DNA from: Fimenecus sp051881335
Lineage (GTDB): Bacteria > Bacillota > Clostridia > Oscillospirales > Acutalibacteraceae
NCBI GenBank assembly: GCA_051881335.1
Contig: JBJEPR010000207.1
Coordinates: 1-8,985 of the forward strand
DNA length: 8,985 nt
Reading direction: 5' to 3'
Shown piece after piece: positions 1 to 6,340 of this stretch. Position 1 is the first letter of the stretch. The number at the start of each line of letters is the position of its first letter. The notes under the pieces were generated by a model. That model worked only from the letters and a program-made list of their open reading frames with translations, searched no databases and was not told where the DNA came from. A program made the position numbers and the translations under genes.

Positions 1-1065
1 AAATTCGGCGTTTTCGATATGATTGCGTCGTGCGTTCTCCTTGGCATTTTCAATCGCCTCGGGCACGATTTCCGCGCCGTAAATTTTTTTCGCATTTTTC
101 GCCATCGAAAGTCCGATTGTCCCCGCGCCGCAGTACAAATCAAGCACGGTTTCCCTACCTTTCAAATCGGCAAATTCGGCGGCTTTTTGATAGAGCCGTT
201 CCGCCATATTGCGATTGACCTGATAAAAGGACAAGGGAGACAGCCGTATCTCCACACCGCAAAGCGTATCGCCGATGTCGGGCGTGCCCCAAAGGGTTTT
301 GCATTGCGCGCCCAAAATGACATTGGTCTTTTCGGTGTTGGTATTCAAAACGATACTCGTAATTTTGTAAGGCATCGCGCACAAACGGTCAACCAGTGTA
401 TCGCTGTGCGGCAATCGTGTGCCATTCGCCACAACGCACACCATAATTTCGCCGCTGTGAAAGCCCTTGCGCAAATAGAGATGCCGCACAAGCCCTTTGC
501 CGCTTTGCGCGTCATAGATTGAAATGTCAAATTCTGTCAAAAATTCGCGAAACACCGCGACGATTTTCGCAAATTCCACAGGCTGTAAGTAACAGTCGAC
601 ACAGTCAATCACGCGATGGGAGCGCGGGGCGTAAAAGCCGATTTTCACCTTGCCGTTTTCGCGCGTGACAGGATATTGCGCCTTGTTGCGGTAGCGGTCA
701 GGCTGTCCCGACAAAACGGTTTCACATTGCAACGGAATATGCGCAAGCCGCAAGAACGCATCCTCGACACGGCGCTGTTTTTCTCGCAGTTCGGTTTCGT
801 ACGCCATAAACCGATACGCACAGCCGCCGCATTGCGGAAACAGCGAGCAATCCGCTTCGGTGCGTGCAGGGGAAGGCGTTATAATCCGAACAACTTTCCC
901 GACTGCATAGTTTTTTTTCGCCTTGATGATATGCACAAGTAAGGTGTCACCGGGCACGCCGCCTGCGACGAACACCGCCATACCGTCAAAGTGCCCTACG
1001 CCGCTGCCCTCGGCGGACAGCGTCTCAATATGCAGTTGGATTTCGTCATTTTTCTGTATCGCCAT
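1..1065 (-). CDS. rlmD: 23S rRNA (uracil-5-)-methyltransferase, RlmD/RumA type, C-terminus outside window
   Basis: SAM-dependent enzyme that methylates C5 of a uridine in 23S rRNA (TrmA/RumA family). The 355 residues in the window begin with a TRAM-like beta domain (about 1-65). Cysteines 73, 79 and 82 (C-x5-C-G-G-C), with C158 in DCYLQP, match the 4Fe-4S ligands of RumA. The FYQVN motif leads into the Rossmann domain, whose motif I is LDLYCGAGTIG (about 308-318). The last third, with the catalytic cysteine, lies beyond the left edge, so integrity of the active site cannot be judged. The ATG at 1065 has GGAG seven bases upstream. That start overlaps the end of the small membrane-protein gene by 20 bases, implying translational coupling. 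In Firmicutes, one member of this family (RlmCD) can modify two 23S sites, so exact target specificity is uncertain; the family call is firm. Confidence 0.92.
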   Translation of the reverse strand, partial: MAIQKNDEIQLHIETLSAEGSGVGHFDGMAVFVAGGVPGDTLLVHIIKAKKNYAVGKVVRIITPSPARTEADCSLFPQCGGCAYRFMAYETELREKQRRVEDAFLRLAHIPLQCETVLSGQPDRYRNKAQYPVTRENGKVKIGFYAPRSHRVIDCVDCYLQPVEFAKIVAVFREFLTEFDISIYDAQSGKGLVRHLYLRKGFHSGEIMVCVVANGTRLPHSDTLVDRLCAMPYKITSIVLNTNTEKTNVILGAQCKTLWGTPDIGDTLCGVEIRLSPLSFYQVNRNMAERLYQKAAEFADLKGRETVLDLYCGAGTIGLSMAKNAKKIYGAEIVPEAIENAKENARRNHIENAEF

Positions 1066-1249
1066 CGGTATTCTCCGTTTGTTGTGCCTGTGCGGCGCGG
1101 TATTTTTTGATTTTTCGCGTAAGCAAAACCGCAAATGCCGCCGCAAGGCATACGAACAGCACCGCTACGCAGATAAGCTCCGCCAAGCGCTGTTGTGCGG
1201 TCAATTCCGCATTCTCCGAAAAGAATGAAAATACAGTAGTAAAATCCAT
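1046..1249 (-). CDS. Small single-pass membrane protein, unknown function
   Basis: A 67-residue protein with no family I recognise. A hydrophilic N-terminus (about 1-22) precedes one hydrophobic helix (about 24-44, ICVAVLFVCLAAAFAVLL). It is followed by a basic cluster KIKKYR and a polar, acidic tail, which predicts the tail inside the cell. The ATG is preceded by AAGGAAG seven bases upstream and sits about 40 bases downstream of a strong promoter. Its TGA stop lies inside the first codons of the rRNA methyltransferase gene, a layout typical of translational coupling. These signals argue for a real gene despite its length. A longer overlapping frame (996-1274) has no comparable start signal. 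Whether its function relates to rRNA methylation or only to efficient translation of the next gene cannot be told from sequence. Confidence 0.62.
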   Translation of the reverse strand: MDFTTVFSFFSENAELTAQQRLAELICVAVLFVCLAAAFAVLLTRKIKKYRAAQAQQTENTDGDTEK

Positions 1250-1297
1250 TCGGTTGCTTCCTTCTGTTCCGCACCGCGGGAATAATTTTCTGCGCCT

Positions 1298-1326
1298 ATT
1301 GTAACATACTCGCCGCCTTTGTGCAA
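1298..1326 (-). promoter_or_regulatory. Sigma-A type promoter for the small membrane protein and rlmD
   Basis: Read on the minus strand: TTGCAC (-35, 1326-1321), a 17-base spacer, and TACAAT (-10, 1303-1298), with TG one base ahead of the -10 as in extended -10 promoters. The predicted transcription start is near 1291, about 40 bases upstream of the ATG at 1249. It lies immediately upstream of the gene pair it would serve. Confidence 0.8.
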
Positions 1327-1532
1327 GATTTTACGCGCAAGAGCACGCCCCGCCCGTTGCAATCCCCATTTTATTATGGTGTAGAAACGGACAAATTGTC
1401 TTTCTGAAGCTGTAAAGAATATCTAAAAACCAAGCGGACAACAAGTGCCCCCCTGTGCCGAAGAACGCCGTACAGATGACACACGAAATCCCTTCACAGG
1501 CTTGCGTTTTCTTCCTGCGGGGGCTTCTGCAT
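1327..1532. other. Intergenic stretch between the fucosidase stop and the rlmD-unit promoter
   Basis: About 200 bases with no convincing gene. I find no GC-rich hairpin followed by a T-run on the minus strand, so the end of the fucosidase transcript is not explained. Two small patterns are present: an 11-base interrupted palindrome GACAAATTGTC at 1390-1400, and a C-rich string CCCCCCTGTG at 1448-1457. The C-rich string recurs at 8167-8176 and, inverted with one C fewer, near 8915-8924. The stretch could hold degraded coding or repeat sequence. Confidence 0.4.
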
Positions 1533-2885
1533 TTACAATCTGTATGCGCCGGTGGCAATAACCTCGGCTTTTTCGATGTATGGTTCGTTGCGACATTCTT
1601 CAATTCTGACGGTCAGATTGTCGGTCACAATCGGCTCAAAAATTGCTATCCGCGAAAACCCGATAATCGTGCCGCTGAAAATCGGTTTGCCGTCTGCATA
1701 AATTGAAAATTTCTCCACGCGTTGGGATTTGGTGGTATCCTCAGAGAGCCGCACGCGGTCCACGGACTGTTTTGGGAAATGCAAATTGACCGTATAGCCG
1801 CCGTCGGTTATTTCGGTTTGCACCTCTTGAATTTGCAGTTCGTCCTCTTTGGCAATCCATCTGCCCATCTCGCGCAGGCGTTTCACATCGGCTTTGGCAA
1901 ACTGTCCGTTGCGGTTCGGGGGAATGTTTAACAGCATCAGGCTGTTGTTGCCGACGGAATTGTAATAGATTTGCATTAAATGCTTGACCGATTTCAGCGT
2001 GAAGCGCTGTAACGGGTGGTAAAACCACCCGAGCCGAATGGAGACATCGACCTCAGCGGGATACCACATAAATTCGTCAAAATTTTGTAAAAACGCCCGC
2101 GAGCCCATATCGGGGAGCATCACATCCTGACACCGCTTTTGGAAGGCTTTCATATCATCTGTGTCTTGGCAGTTTACTGCAAAATTTTGCTGGTCATATC
2201 GGAATTTCGGCACAACATTCCATTCGCTTTCGCGGGTTTTGCCGCTTTCGTTGCCAATCCAACGCACATCGGGCGCACAGCCTGACATTACAATATTCGG
2301 CTGTAATTCCACTGCGGTTTTCCAAATGCGCTCGAAATCATATTTCTGCACGGGCTGTCCGTCCGCTTTTGCCCCGCACGCACCGTCGAGCCACAGCATA
2401 AAAATTTCGCCGTAGTTCGTCAACAGCTCGGTCATTTGGGCAATGTAAAAGTCATTGTAGGCGGGCGTACCGTAGCAGGGGGCGTTTCTGTCCCACGGCG
2501 ACAAGTATACACCGAATTTCAGCCCGTATTTTTTGCAGGAGTCCGCAACCTCGCGCACCACATCGCCCTTGCCGTTTTTATACGGGCTGTTTTTGACGGA
2601 ATGTTCGGTCGTTTTTGTCGGCCACAGGCAAAAGCCGTCGTGGTGCTTGCAGGTAAGGATAACGCCTTTCATACCCGCATCGCGAATGGCTTCGCACCAC
2701 CGGTCGGTATCCTGCTTTTTGGGGTTGAATACGCTTTCGGGCTCTTTGCCGCTGCCCCACTCTTTATTGGTAAAGGTGTTGACGGTGTAATGCACAAAGG
2801 CGTAATACTTCATCTCCTGTATGAGAAGTTGTCGGCGGTTCGGCACAATGCTTGTGTATAAATTGATGCGCTCTTGTTCTGTCAT
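1533..2885 (-). CDS. GH29 alpha-L-fucosidase, cytoplasmic
   Basis: Retaining glycosidase releasing alpha-linked L-fucose; full length at 450 residues. The (beta/alpha)-barrel covers about 1-345, with the family signatures FVHYTVNTFTNKEWG (30-44) and CKHHDGFCLWPT (79-90). The likely nucleophile is D167 in MLWLDGA. The GH29-B-like motif RWIGNESG (208-215) makes E213 the best acid/base candidate, which I infer by analogy. A beta-sandwich (about 350-450) completes the usual architecture; there is no carbohydrate-binding module. Subfamily B enzymes act on alpha-1,3/1,4-fucose of Lewis-type glycans, so that specificity is plausible but unproven. There is no signal peptide, so it should work on imported oligosaccharides. 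The ATG has GAGGGA about seven bases upstream. No promoter is visible after the terminator just upstream, so expression may depend on read-through from the lipoprotein gene. Confidence 0.93.
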   Translation of the reverse strand: MTEQERINLYTSIVPNRRQLLIQEMKYYAFVHYTVNTFTNKEWGSGKEPESVFNPKKQDTDRWCEAIRDAGMKGVILTCKHHDGFCLWPTKTTEHSVKNSPYKNGKGDVVREVADSCKKYGLKFGVYLSPWDRNAPCYGTPAYNDFYIAQMTELLTNYGEIFMLWLDGACGAKADGQPVQKYDFERIWKTAVELQPNIVMSGCAPDVRWIGNESGKTRESEWNVVPKFRYDQQNFAVNCQDTDDMKAFQKRCQDVMLPDMGSRAFLQNFDEFMWYPAEVDVSIRLGWFYHPLQRFTLKSVKHLMQIYYNSVGNNSLMLLNIPPNRNGQFAKADVKRLREMGRWIAKEDELQIQEVQTEITDGGYTVNLHFPKQSVDRVRLSEDTTKSQRVEKFSIYADGKPIFSGTIIGFSRIAIFEPIVTDNLTVRIEECRNEPYIEKAEVIATGAYRL

Positions 2886-2900
2886 ATTGTGTCCCTCGTG

Positions 2901-2929
2901 AAAAACGCCCCGCGAGGAGTGCGGGGCGT
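2901..2929 (-). terminator. Intrinsic terminator after the lipoprotein gene, abutting the fucosidase start
   Basis: On the minus strand, a perfect 9-bp stem ACGCCCCGC / GCGGGGCGT with a 7-base loop is followed at once by TTTTT (2905-2901). It begins 22 bases after the lipoprotein stop and ends about 15 bases before the fucosidase start, with the fucosidase ribosome binding site in between. Its form is that of a strong rho-independent terminator. Because no promoter follows it, it may also act as an attenuator for the fucosidase. The loop sequence CCTC is complementary to GAGG in that binding site, which may be chance. Confidence 0.85.
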
Positions 2930-2951
2930 GAAAATCTGCGTATAAAAAACT

Positions 2952-4025
2952 TTATTTTGCCTCGGATTCCCAACCGAATTGATAATACATATTACTGCCG
3001 CTTTCAAAAGTCAGGGTTTGCGTGCCGTAAGAAGCAAGTGACCCTTCGCCCGTGACAGACGCCGTAACCGTCATATTTTTATCATAGGAAAGGGAAAGCA
3101 ACTCATCGGTTGCGGCGTTAAAGGTTGCAATAATCACACAATCGTGCGGCACAAGGGTGTACTCCGACACCGTAAAGGAATTTTCGGTGCGGTTGAGCTT
3201 TGCAAGCACATCGGTCGGGTTGCGGAATGTAATCGCCCGTTTGATGGAATCGGGATTGTCTTTTAAATGAATTTCTACGATGCGGGTTAATTCCGTGACC
3301 ACAGGCTCTTCGGCGGAATTGTTTTCCGTGGTCGGCGTGACAGAGGTATAGATGGCGTCAATATCGTCAAGCGTCAGCTCGGAAACGACAGCACTGCCCT
3401 TTAAGTACAGAATATCGTTTAAATCCGTGCCGGCTTCCAATTCCACATTGCTCGGCAGTGCGTCGGAAATGCCGCTTGAAATCATATCTTTATACAGGCG
3501 CGCGGCTTTGGAAAGGGCGGAATCTTCGTCGGACACATTGCCCTTATCGTCCGTAAACTGAATGGTGCTGTCGTGTACCCAGAAGTTTTCGGAATACACC
3601 GTGGCAGGCTTTTGCACTTTAATTGCATTGGCAATGCGGTTGTAGTATTCCAACGCTTCGGCACGGTTGCCTGCTAACTGTGCCTGCTCCGCATCGCTTA
3701 ACAGCGACAACACCTTTGAGAACAATTCCTTGTCATCATTGTCCGCATAGCGGGCTTTTAAATCGTTATAATTGAGTTCAATGGTGGTGTTTTCGTCTTT
3801 TTCTTCGTACTCTTCAAACAGCGTACTCAACAGCTCGGTCGGCAGGACGGACTCCAGTTCCCCGTAGGTAAAGGTAAACATCGCGTCCTGCAAATCGGTT
3901 TTGAGCGTCACGGCGACCGGCTCGGGCGTTTCCTCTCCGGTGCTTACATTGCACGAGGTCAGCACCAAAGCGGTCATCATAAGTGCTAATAAAATGCAAA
4001 TCAGTTTTAAACTTTTTTTCTGCAT
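2952..4025 (-). CDS. Secreted lipoprotein of unknown function
   Basis: A 357-residue protein that I cannot assign to a family. The N-terminus is a type II signal peptide: basic QKKSLK, a hydrophobic core (8-21) and lipobox LTSC with the lipidated Cys at residue 25, so it should be anchored to the outer face of the membrane. A Thr/Glu/Pro stretch follows. Residues about 55-135 look helical and charged, with a TPR-like segment near AEALEYYNRIANAIK. The C-terminal half (about 230-357) alternates polar and hydrophobic residues in a beta-rich pattern. No catalytic motif is evident. The start has AAGGGG about seven bases upstream. It lies 34 bases after the M28 peptidase stop with no terminator between, so the two are probably co-transcribed, and the protein may act with that membrane peptidase. 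A solute-binding role is not supported. Confidence 0.85.
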   Translation of the reverse strand: MQKKSLKLICILLALMMTALVLTSCNVSTGEETPEPVAVTLKTDLQDAMFTFTYGELESVLPTELLSTLFEEYEEKDENTTIELNYNDLKARYADNDDKELFSKVLSLLSDAEQAQLAGNRAEALEYYNRIANAIKVQKPATVYSENFWVHDSTIQFTDDKGNVSDEDSALSKAARLYKDMISSGISDALPSNVELEAGTDLNDILYLKGSAVVSELTLDDIDAIYTSVTPTTENNSAEEPVVTELTRIVEIHLKDNPDSIKRAITFRNPTDVLAKLNRTENSFTVSEYTLVPHDCVIIATFNAATDELLSLSYDKNMTVTASVTGEGSLASYGTQTLTFESGSNMYYQFGWESEAK

Positions 4026-4059
4026 AATTTTCCCCTTTTCCGTATGTTGTTTTATACGC

Positions 4060-5319
4060 TTAATAGCTGTCTTTCAACCCTTCGCTGTCAAACAGGAAAG
4101 CGGTTTCCAGTAAAATATCAATGCCCGCTTCGACGGTTTTCGGGTCCAAATTATCGGCTGTGTCGCCGCGGGTGTGATAATAGCGTGCGGGCGTAGGATC
4201 CATCGCCGCCAAGGCGACGGCTTTCATCCCGCCCTGCTGAATGGCCGCCGCATCGGACGAACCGAAAAATACATTGGCGTAATCCAGATTGTATCCGGCA
4301 ATTTCGCTTGCCTTTTTCACCATCGCTGCCGCCTGTCGGTCCAGCTTTACGGTGCCGCTCATATCCTTGTTGTAAACACCCATAAAGTCAAAGTCGCGAA
4401 GCGTGTCGGTTGCAACGAATACGGTTTCAACATCGTCCTCGTTTGCGTGCTTTGCGGCGAATGCCTTAGCACCGCGCAGACCCGCTTCTTCGCACGCCAT
4501 AGAAACAGCGACAACTTCGGTATTTTCAAAGCGAATATCGTTTGCCGCCATATAGCGCAGTACCGCCATGGAAGCAAACACGCCGGTTAAATTGTCGTTC
4601 GCACCCGGCACAACCAGTTTCCAGTTTACGAAGAACGCGCCGAGTAAAATCGGCACCGCCGTCACAAAGGCAACCACCAAAACCACCGTGGAAAGCCAAT
4701 CGGGAATCGGGAACAGCGACAGAATATCCAAAACAAACTGCACAAACACCGAGCCGAAGGCCAACGCAATGACCGTTGTTAACAGCTTGCCGCCGCCGAG
4801 ATGCGTGTAGGTCCATTCATATGCGGAGTCGATATGCCCGCTGAAAATGATGCGGCGTTTGGTTTCGCCTGCCGCCTTGCGCGTACAAATCACATTGCAA
4901 GAGCGCCGCTTCGGAAAAAACGGGTCCAAGAGCGGCTTATACAGCAAAAATTCGCATACCATAAATAATAAAGACAACGCGGAGAGCACCAGCGCCGCAA
5001 TGTTGAACGCGGTACTCAGCGCCGGAACGGCGTCAAATCGGCTCAAAATGAGCAACACTGCCGAAATCATCATCAAAACGACATCTAAGAGCACCCAGCC
5101 CATAAACGCCTTGGGGTGCAGTTCAAATTCTTCGGTTTCGACGGTGTCGGCGACGCTTTTCATCGACTCGGCAACATACGCCTGTGCTTTGCGTTCGCTT
5201 TCCTCACCCGACTCGCGCGGTCCGATTTCTTTACAGACCTTTTTGATTTCGCGTAAGGTGTAGTTGGTCATTTCCCTTCTGCGGGAAGGGTAGTTTGCGT
5301 TGCTTTCGCGCGCCAGCAT
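4060..5319 (-). CDS. Membrane-embedded M28 family zinc metallopeptidase
   Basis: Aminopeptidase-like co-catalytic zinc enzyme of family M28; substrate unknown. From the ATG at 5319 it has 419 residues. All zinc-site residues are visible: H162 and D164 (SGHIDSA), D242 (PGANDN), the E277-E278 pair (CEEAG), D305 (ATDTL) and H382 (YYHTRGD). Two hydrophobic helices (about 73-92 and 100-125) precede the catalytic segment, and two more (about 180-200 and 210-231) interrupt it between the first and second zinc motifs, an arrangement seen in membrane M28 proteins of Firmicutes. I chose ATG 5319 for the GGAG seven bases upstream. An in-frame TTG at 5337 lacks a good site. An ATG at 5271, nearer the conserved domain start, remains possible, but its AGAAGGG site lies in a hairpin. 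It is the first gene of the unit, followed by the lipoprotein gene. Confidence 0.9.
   Translation of the reverse strand: MLARESNANYPSRRREMTNYTLREIKKVCKEIGPRESGEESERKAQAYVAESMKSVADTVETEEFELHPKAFMGWVLLDVVLMMISAVLLILSRFDAVPALSTAFNIAALVLSALSLLFMVCEFLLYKPLLDPFFPKRRSCNVICTRKAAGETKRRIIFSGHIDSAYEWTYTHLGGGKLLTTVIALAFGSVFVQFVLDILSLFPIPDWLSTVVLVVAFVTAVPILLGAFFVNWKLVVPGANDNLTGVFASMAVLRYMAANDIRFENTEVVAVSMACEEAGLRGAKAFAAKHANEDDVETVFVATDTLRDFDFMGVYNKDMSGTVKLDRQAAAMVKKASEIAGYNLDYANVFFGSSDAAAIQQGGMKAVALAAMDPTPARYYHTRGDTADNLDPKTVEAGIDILLETAFLFDSEGLKDSY
5274..5290 (-). promoter_or_regulatory. Hairpin covering an internal ribosome binding site of the M28 gene
   Basis: In the mRNA, CCCTTC and GAAGGG form a perfect 6-bp stem with a 5-base loop. 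The 3' arm contains the AGAAGGG that would serve the ATG at 5271. The hairpin either disfavours that start or is a coincidence of codon choice at Pro-Ser-Arg-Arg-Arg. Confidence 0.35.
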
Positions 5320-5359
5320 AACATCACTCCGTAACAAAAATTCCCTTTATAATTATTTT

Positions 5360-5388
5360 ATTTTAACACATAAAACCAAAAAAGTCGA
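5360..5388 (-). promoter_or_regulatory. Sigma-A type promoter for the M28 peptidase-lipoprotein unit
   Basis: On the minus strand: TCGACT (-35, 5388-5383, four of six consensus bases), a 17-base spacer, and TAAAAT (-10, 5365-5360), with a TG one base ahead of the -10. The predicted start is near 5353, giving a leader of about 34 bases to the ATG at 5319. It lies back to back with the plus-strand promoter at 5415-5443, with 26 bases between their -35 boxes. Confidence 0.7.
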
Positions 5389-5414
5389 TAGGTATTTTGC
5401 GAACGGTCGGGTTA

Positions 5415-5443
5415 TTGACAGAAAGCGCGAAAAAAAGTACAAT
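5415..5443 (+). promoter_or_regulatory. Near-consensus sigma-A promoter for the carboxypeptidase-galactosidase unit
   Basis: TTGACA (5415-5420), an exact 17-base spacer rich in A, and TACAAT (5438-5443): eleven of twelve consensus positions. Transcription should begin near 5450, giving a leader of about 40 bases. Such a strong promoter, with no obvious operator palindrome beside it, suggests high, largely constitutive expression unless a regulator binds sites I cannot recognise. Confidence 0.88.
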
Positions 5444-5489
5444 ACAAGGTAGATTTTGTATGTGAACAAACGAAGGATGTATCGGGGAT

Positions 5490-6326
5490 ATGACAAAGAA
5501 ATACTCGAAAAAGCAATGGATGGCAAAAGGCATATTGGCATTGCTTCTGCTCTTGATTTTGGCAGGGCTCGCGGTCGGGTTTACGGTAACGGAAAAACGA
5601 AAGCCCGCCGAAATGCCCACAGAGGCTGTGACAGAAGCCGAAACAGAAATACAGACAGAGCCGCTCACCGAGGAGGAGACTGCCGCTGCGCCGGAACCGA
5701 CCACCGAAAAAGCACCGCTTATTTCTCTGCCGCAATCGACGGACGGCAACACGGTAACGGTTTCGCCTGACGGGGAGCATTGGGAGCTGACGCTTGTAAA
5801 TTTGCAGTACCGTCTGCCGGAAGAGTATGTACCGACCTTAAAAGCGGCGGTCGAGGGCAGTACTGTGCAACTCGACGAGCGCGTAGCGCCGTTTTACGCC
5901 GAAATGTATGCGGCGGCAAAGGCGGACGGGTACACGCTGACGCCGTATTCGGGCTACCGCACTTATGCACGCCAGCAGGAAAACTTTGACCTCAAGGTGG
6001 CGTATTATGTTTCGCAAGGCTTGAGCGAAACCGAGGCAATCGCCAAAACGCAAACCCGCATCTTGCCAGCAGGTGCGTCGGAGCACAATATGGGCTTTTC
6101 GATGGATATTGTCAGCGCCAGCGCGGATTTTATTTCCACCAAGGAATTTTCGTGGCTTTTAGAGCACGCGCACGAATACGGCTTTATTCTGCGCTATCCT
6201 GAAAACAAAACCGAAATCACGGGCGTGATGTATGAGCCGTGGCATTGGCGGTTTGTCGGCAAAGAGGCCGCCGCCGAAATGCAAAAAAGCGGTCAATGTT
6301 TAGAAGAATATTTGGGCGTTGCCTAA
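5490..6326 (+). CDS. M15B D,D-carboxypeptidase-like (VanY/DacY-type) membrane-anchored protein
   Basis: Zinc peptidase predicted to trim D-alanyl-D-alanine ends of cell-wall stem peptides outside the membrane. Of 278 residues, 1-12 are basic and about 13-32 form one transmembrane anchor. A Thr/Glu-rich stalk follows (about 36-75, repeated TE units). The catalytic domain (about 95-275) carries SGYRT (154-158; R157 matches the substrate-binding arginine of the family), zinc ligands H199 and D206 in SEHNMGFSMD, and EPWHW with catalytic E249 and zinc ligand H252. All key residues are present. The ribosome binding site is imperfect: GGGG lies very close to the ATG and AAGGA is twelve bases away, so the start is likely but not certain; ATG 5520 would shorten the basic head. 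It is the first gene after the strong promoter and is followed after 14 bases by the galactosidase. True vancomycin-resistance VanY is not implied, as no van regulators are present. Confidence 0.9.
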   Translation: MTKKYSKKQWMAKGILALLLLLILAGLAVGFTVTEKRKPAEMPTEAVTEAETEIQTEPLTEEETAAAPEPTTEKAPLISLPQSTDGNTVTVSPDGEHWELTLVNLQYRLPEEYVPTLKAAVEGSTVQLDERVAPFYAEMYAAAKADGYTLTPYSGYRTYARQQENFDLKVAYYVSQGLSETEAIAKTQTRILPAGASEHNMGFSMDIVSASADFISTKEFSWLLEHAHEYGFILRYPENKTEITGVMYEPWHWRFVGKEAAAEMQKSGQCLEEYLGVA

Positions 6327-6340
6327 AAGGAGAAGATACT

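Noticed and set aside
996..1274. 92-codon minus-strand frame over the small membrane-protein gene
   Set aside because: It has no start signal, overlaps rlmD further, and its Arg/Gly/Cys-rich product is a frame shadow of the 67-residue protein and rlmD.
1331..1603. 90-codon minus-strand frame across the fucosidase 3' end
   Set aside because: It overlaps the fucosidase coding sequence in another frame, lacks a ribosome binding site and its Cys/Lys/Pro-rich product looks non-coding.
5363..5780. Two minus-strand frames (122-129 codons) opposite the carboxypeptidase start
   Set aside because: Antisense to the signal anchor and TE-rich stalk; the Ser/Val repeats mirror that repetitive coding sequence, and the frames run through both promoters.
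5490..6326. Vancomycin-resistance VanY
   Set aside because: Only the M15B family is supported; no vanR/S, vanH/A/X or similar genes are nearby, so a housekeeping cell-wall role is more likely.
6239..6340. In-frame N-terminal extension of the galactosidase
   Set aside because: It overlaps the carboxypeptidase gene, reads as an Arg-rich shadow, and AAGGAG seven bases before 6341 fixes the start there.
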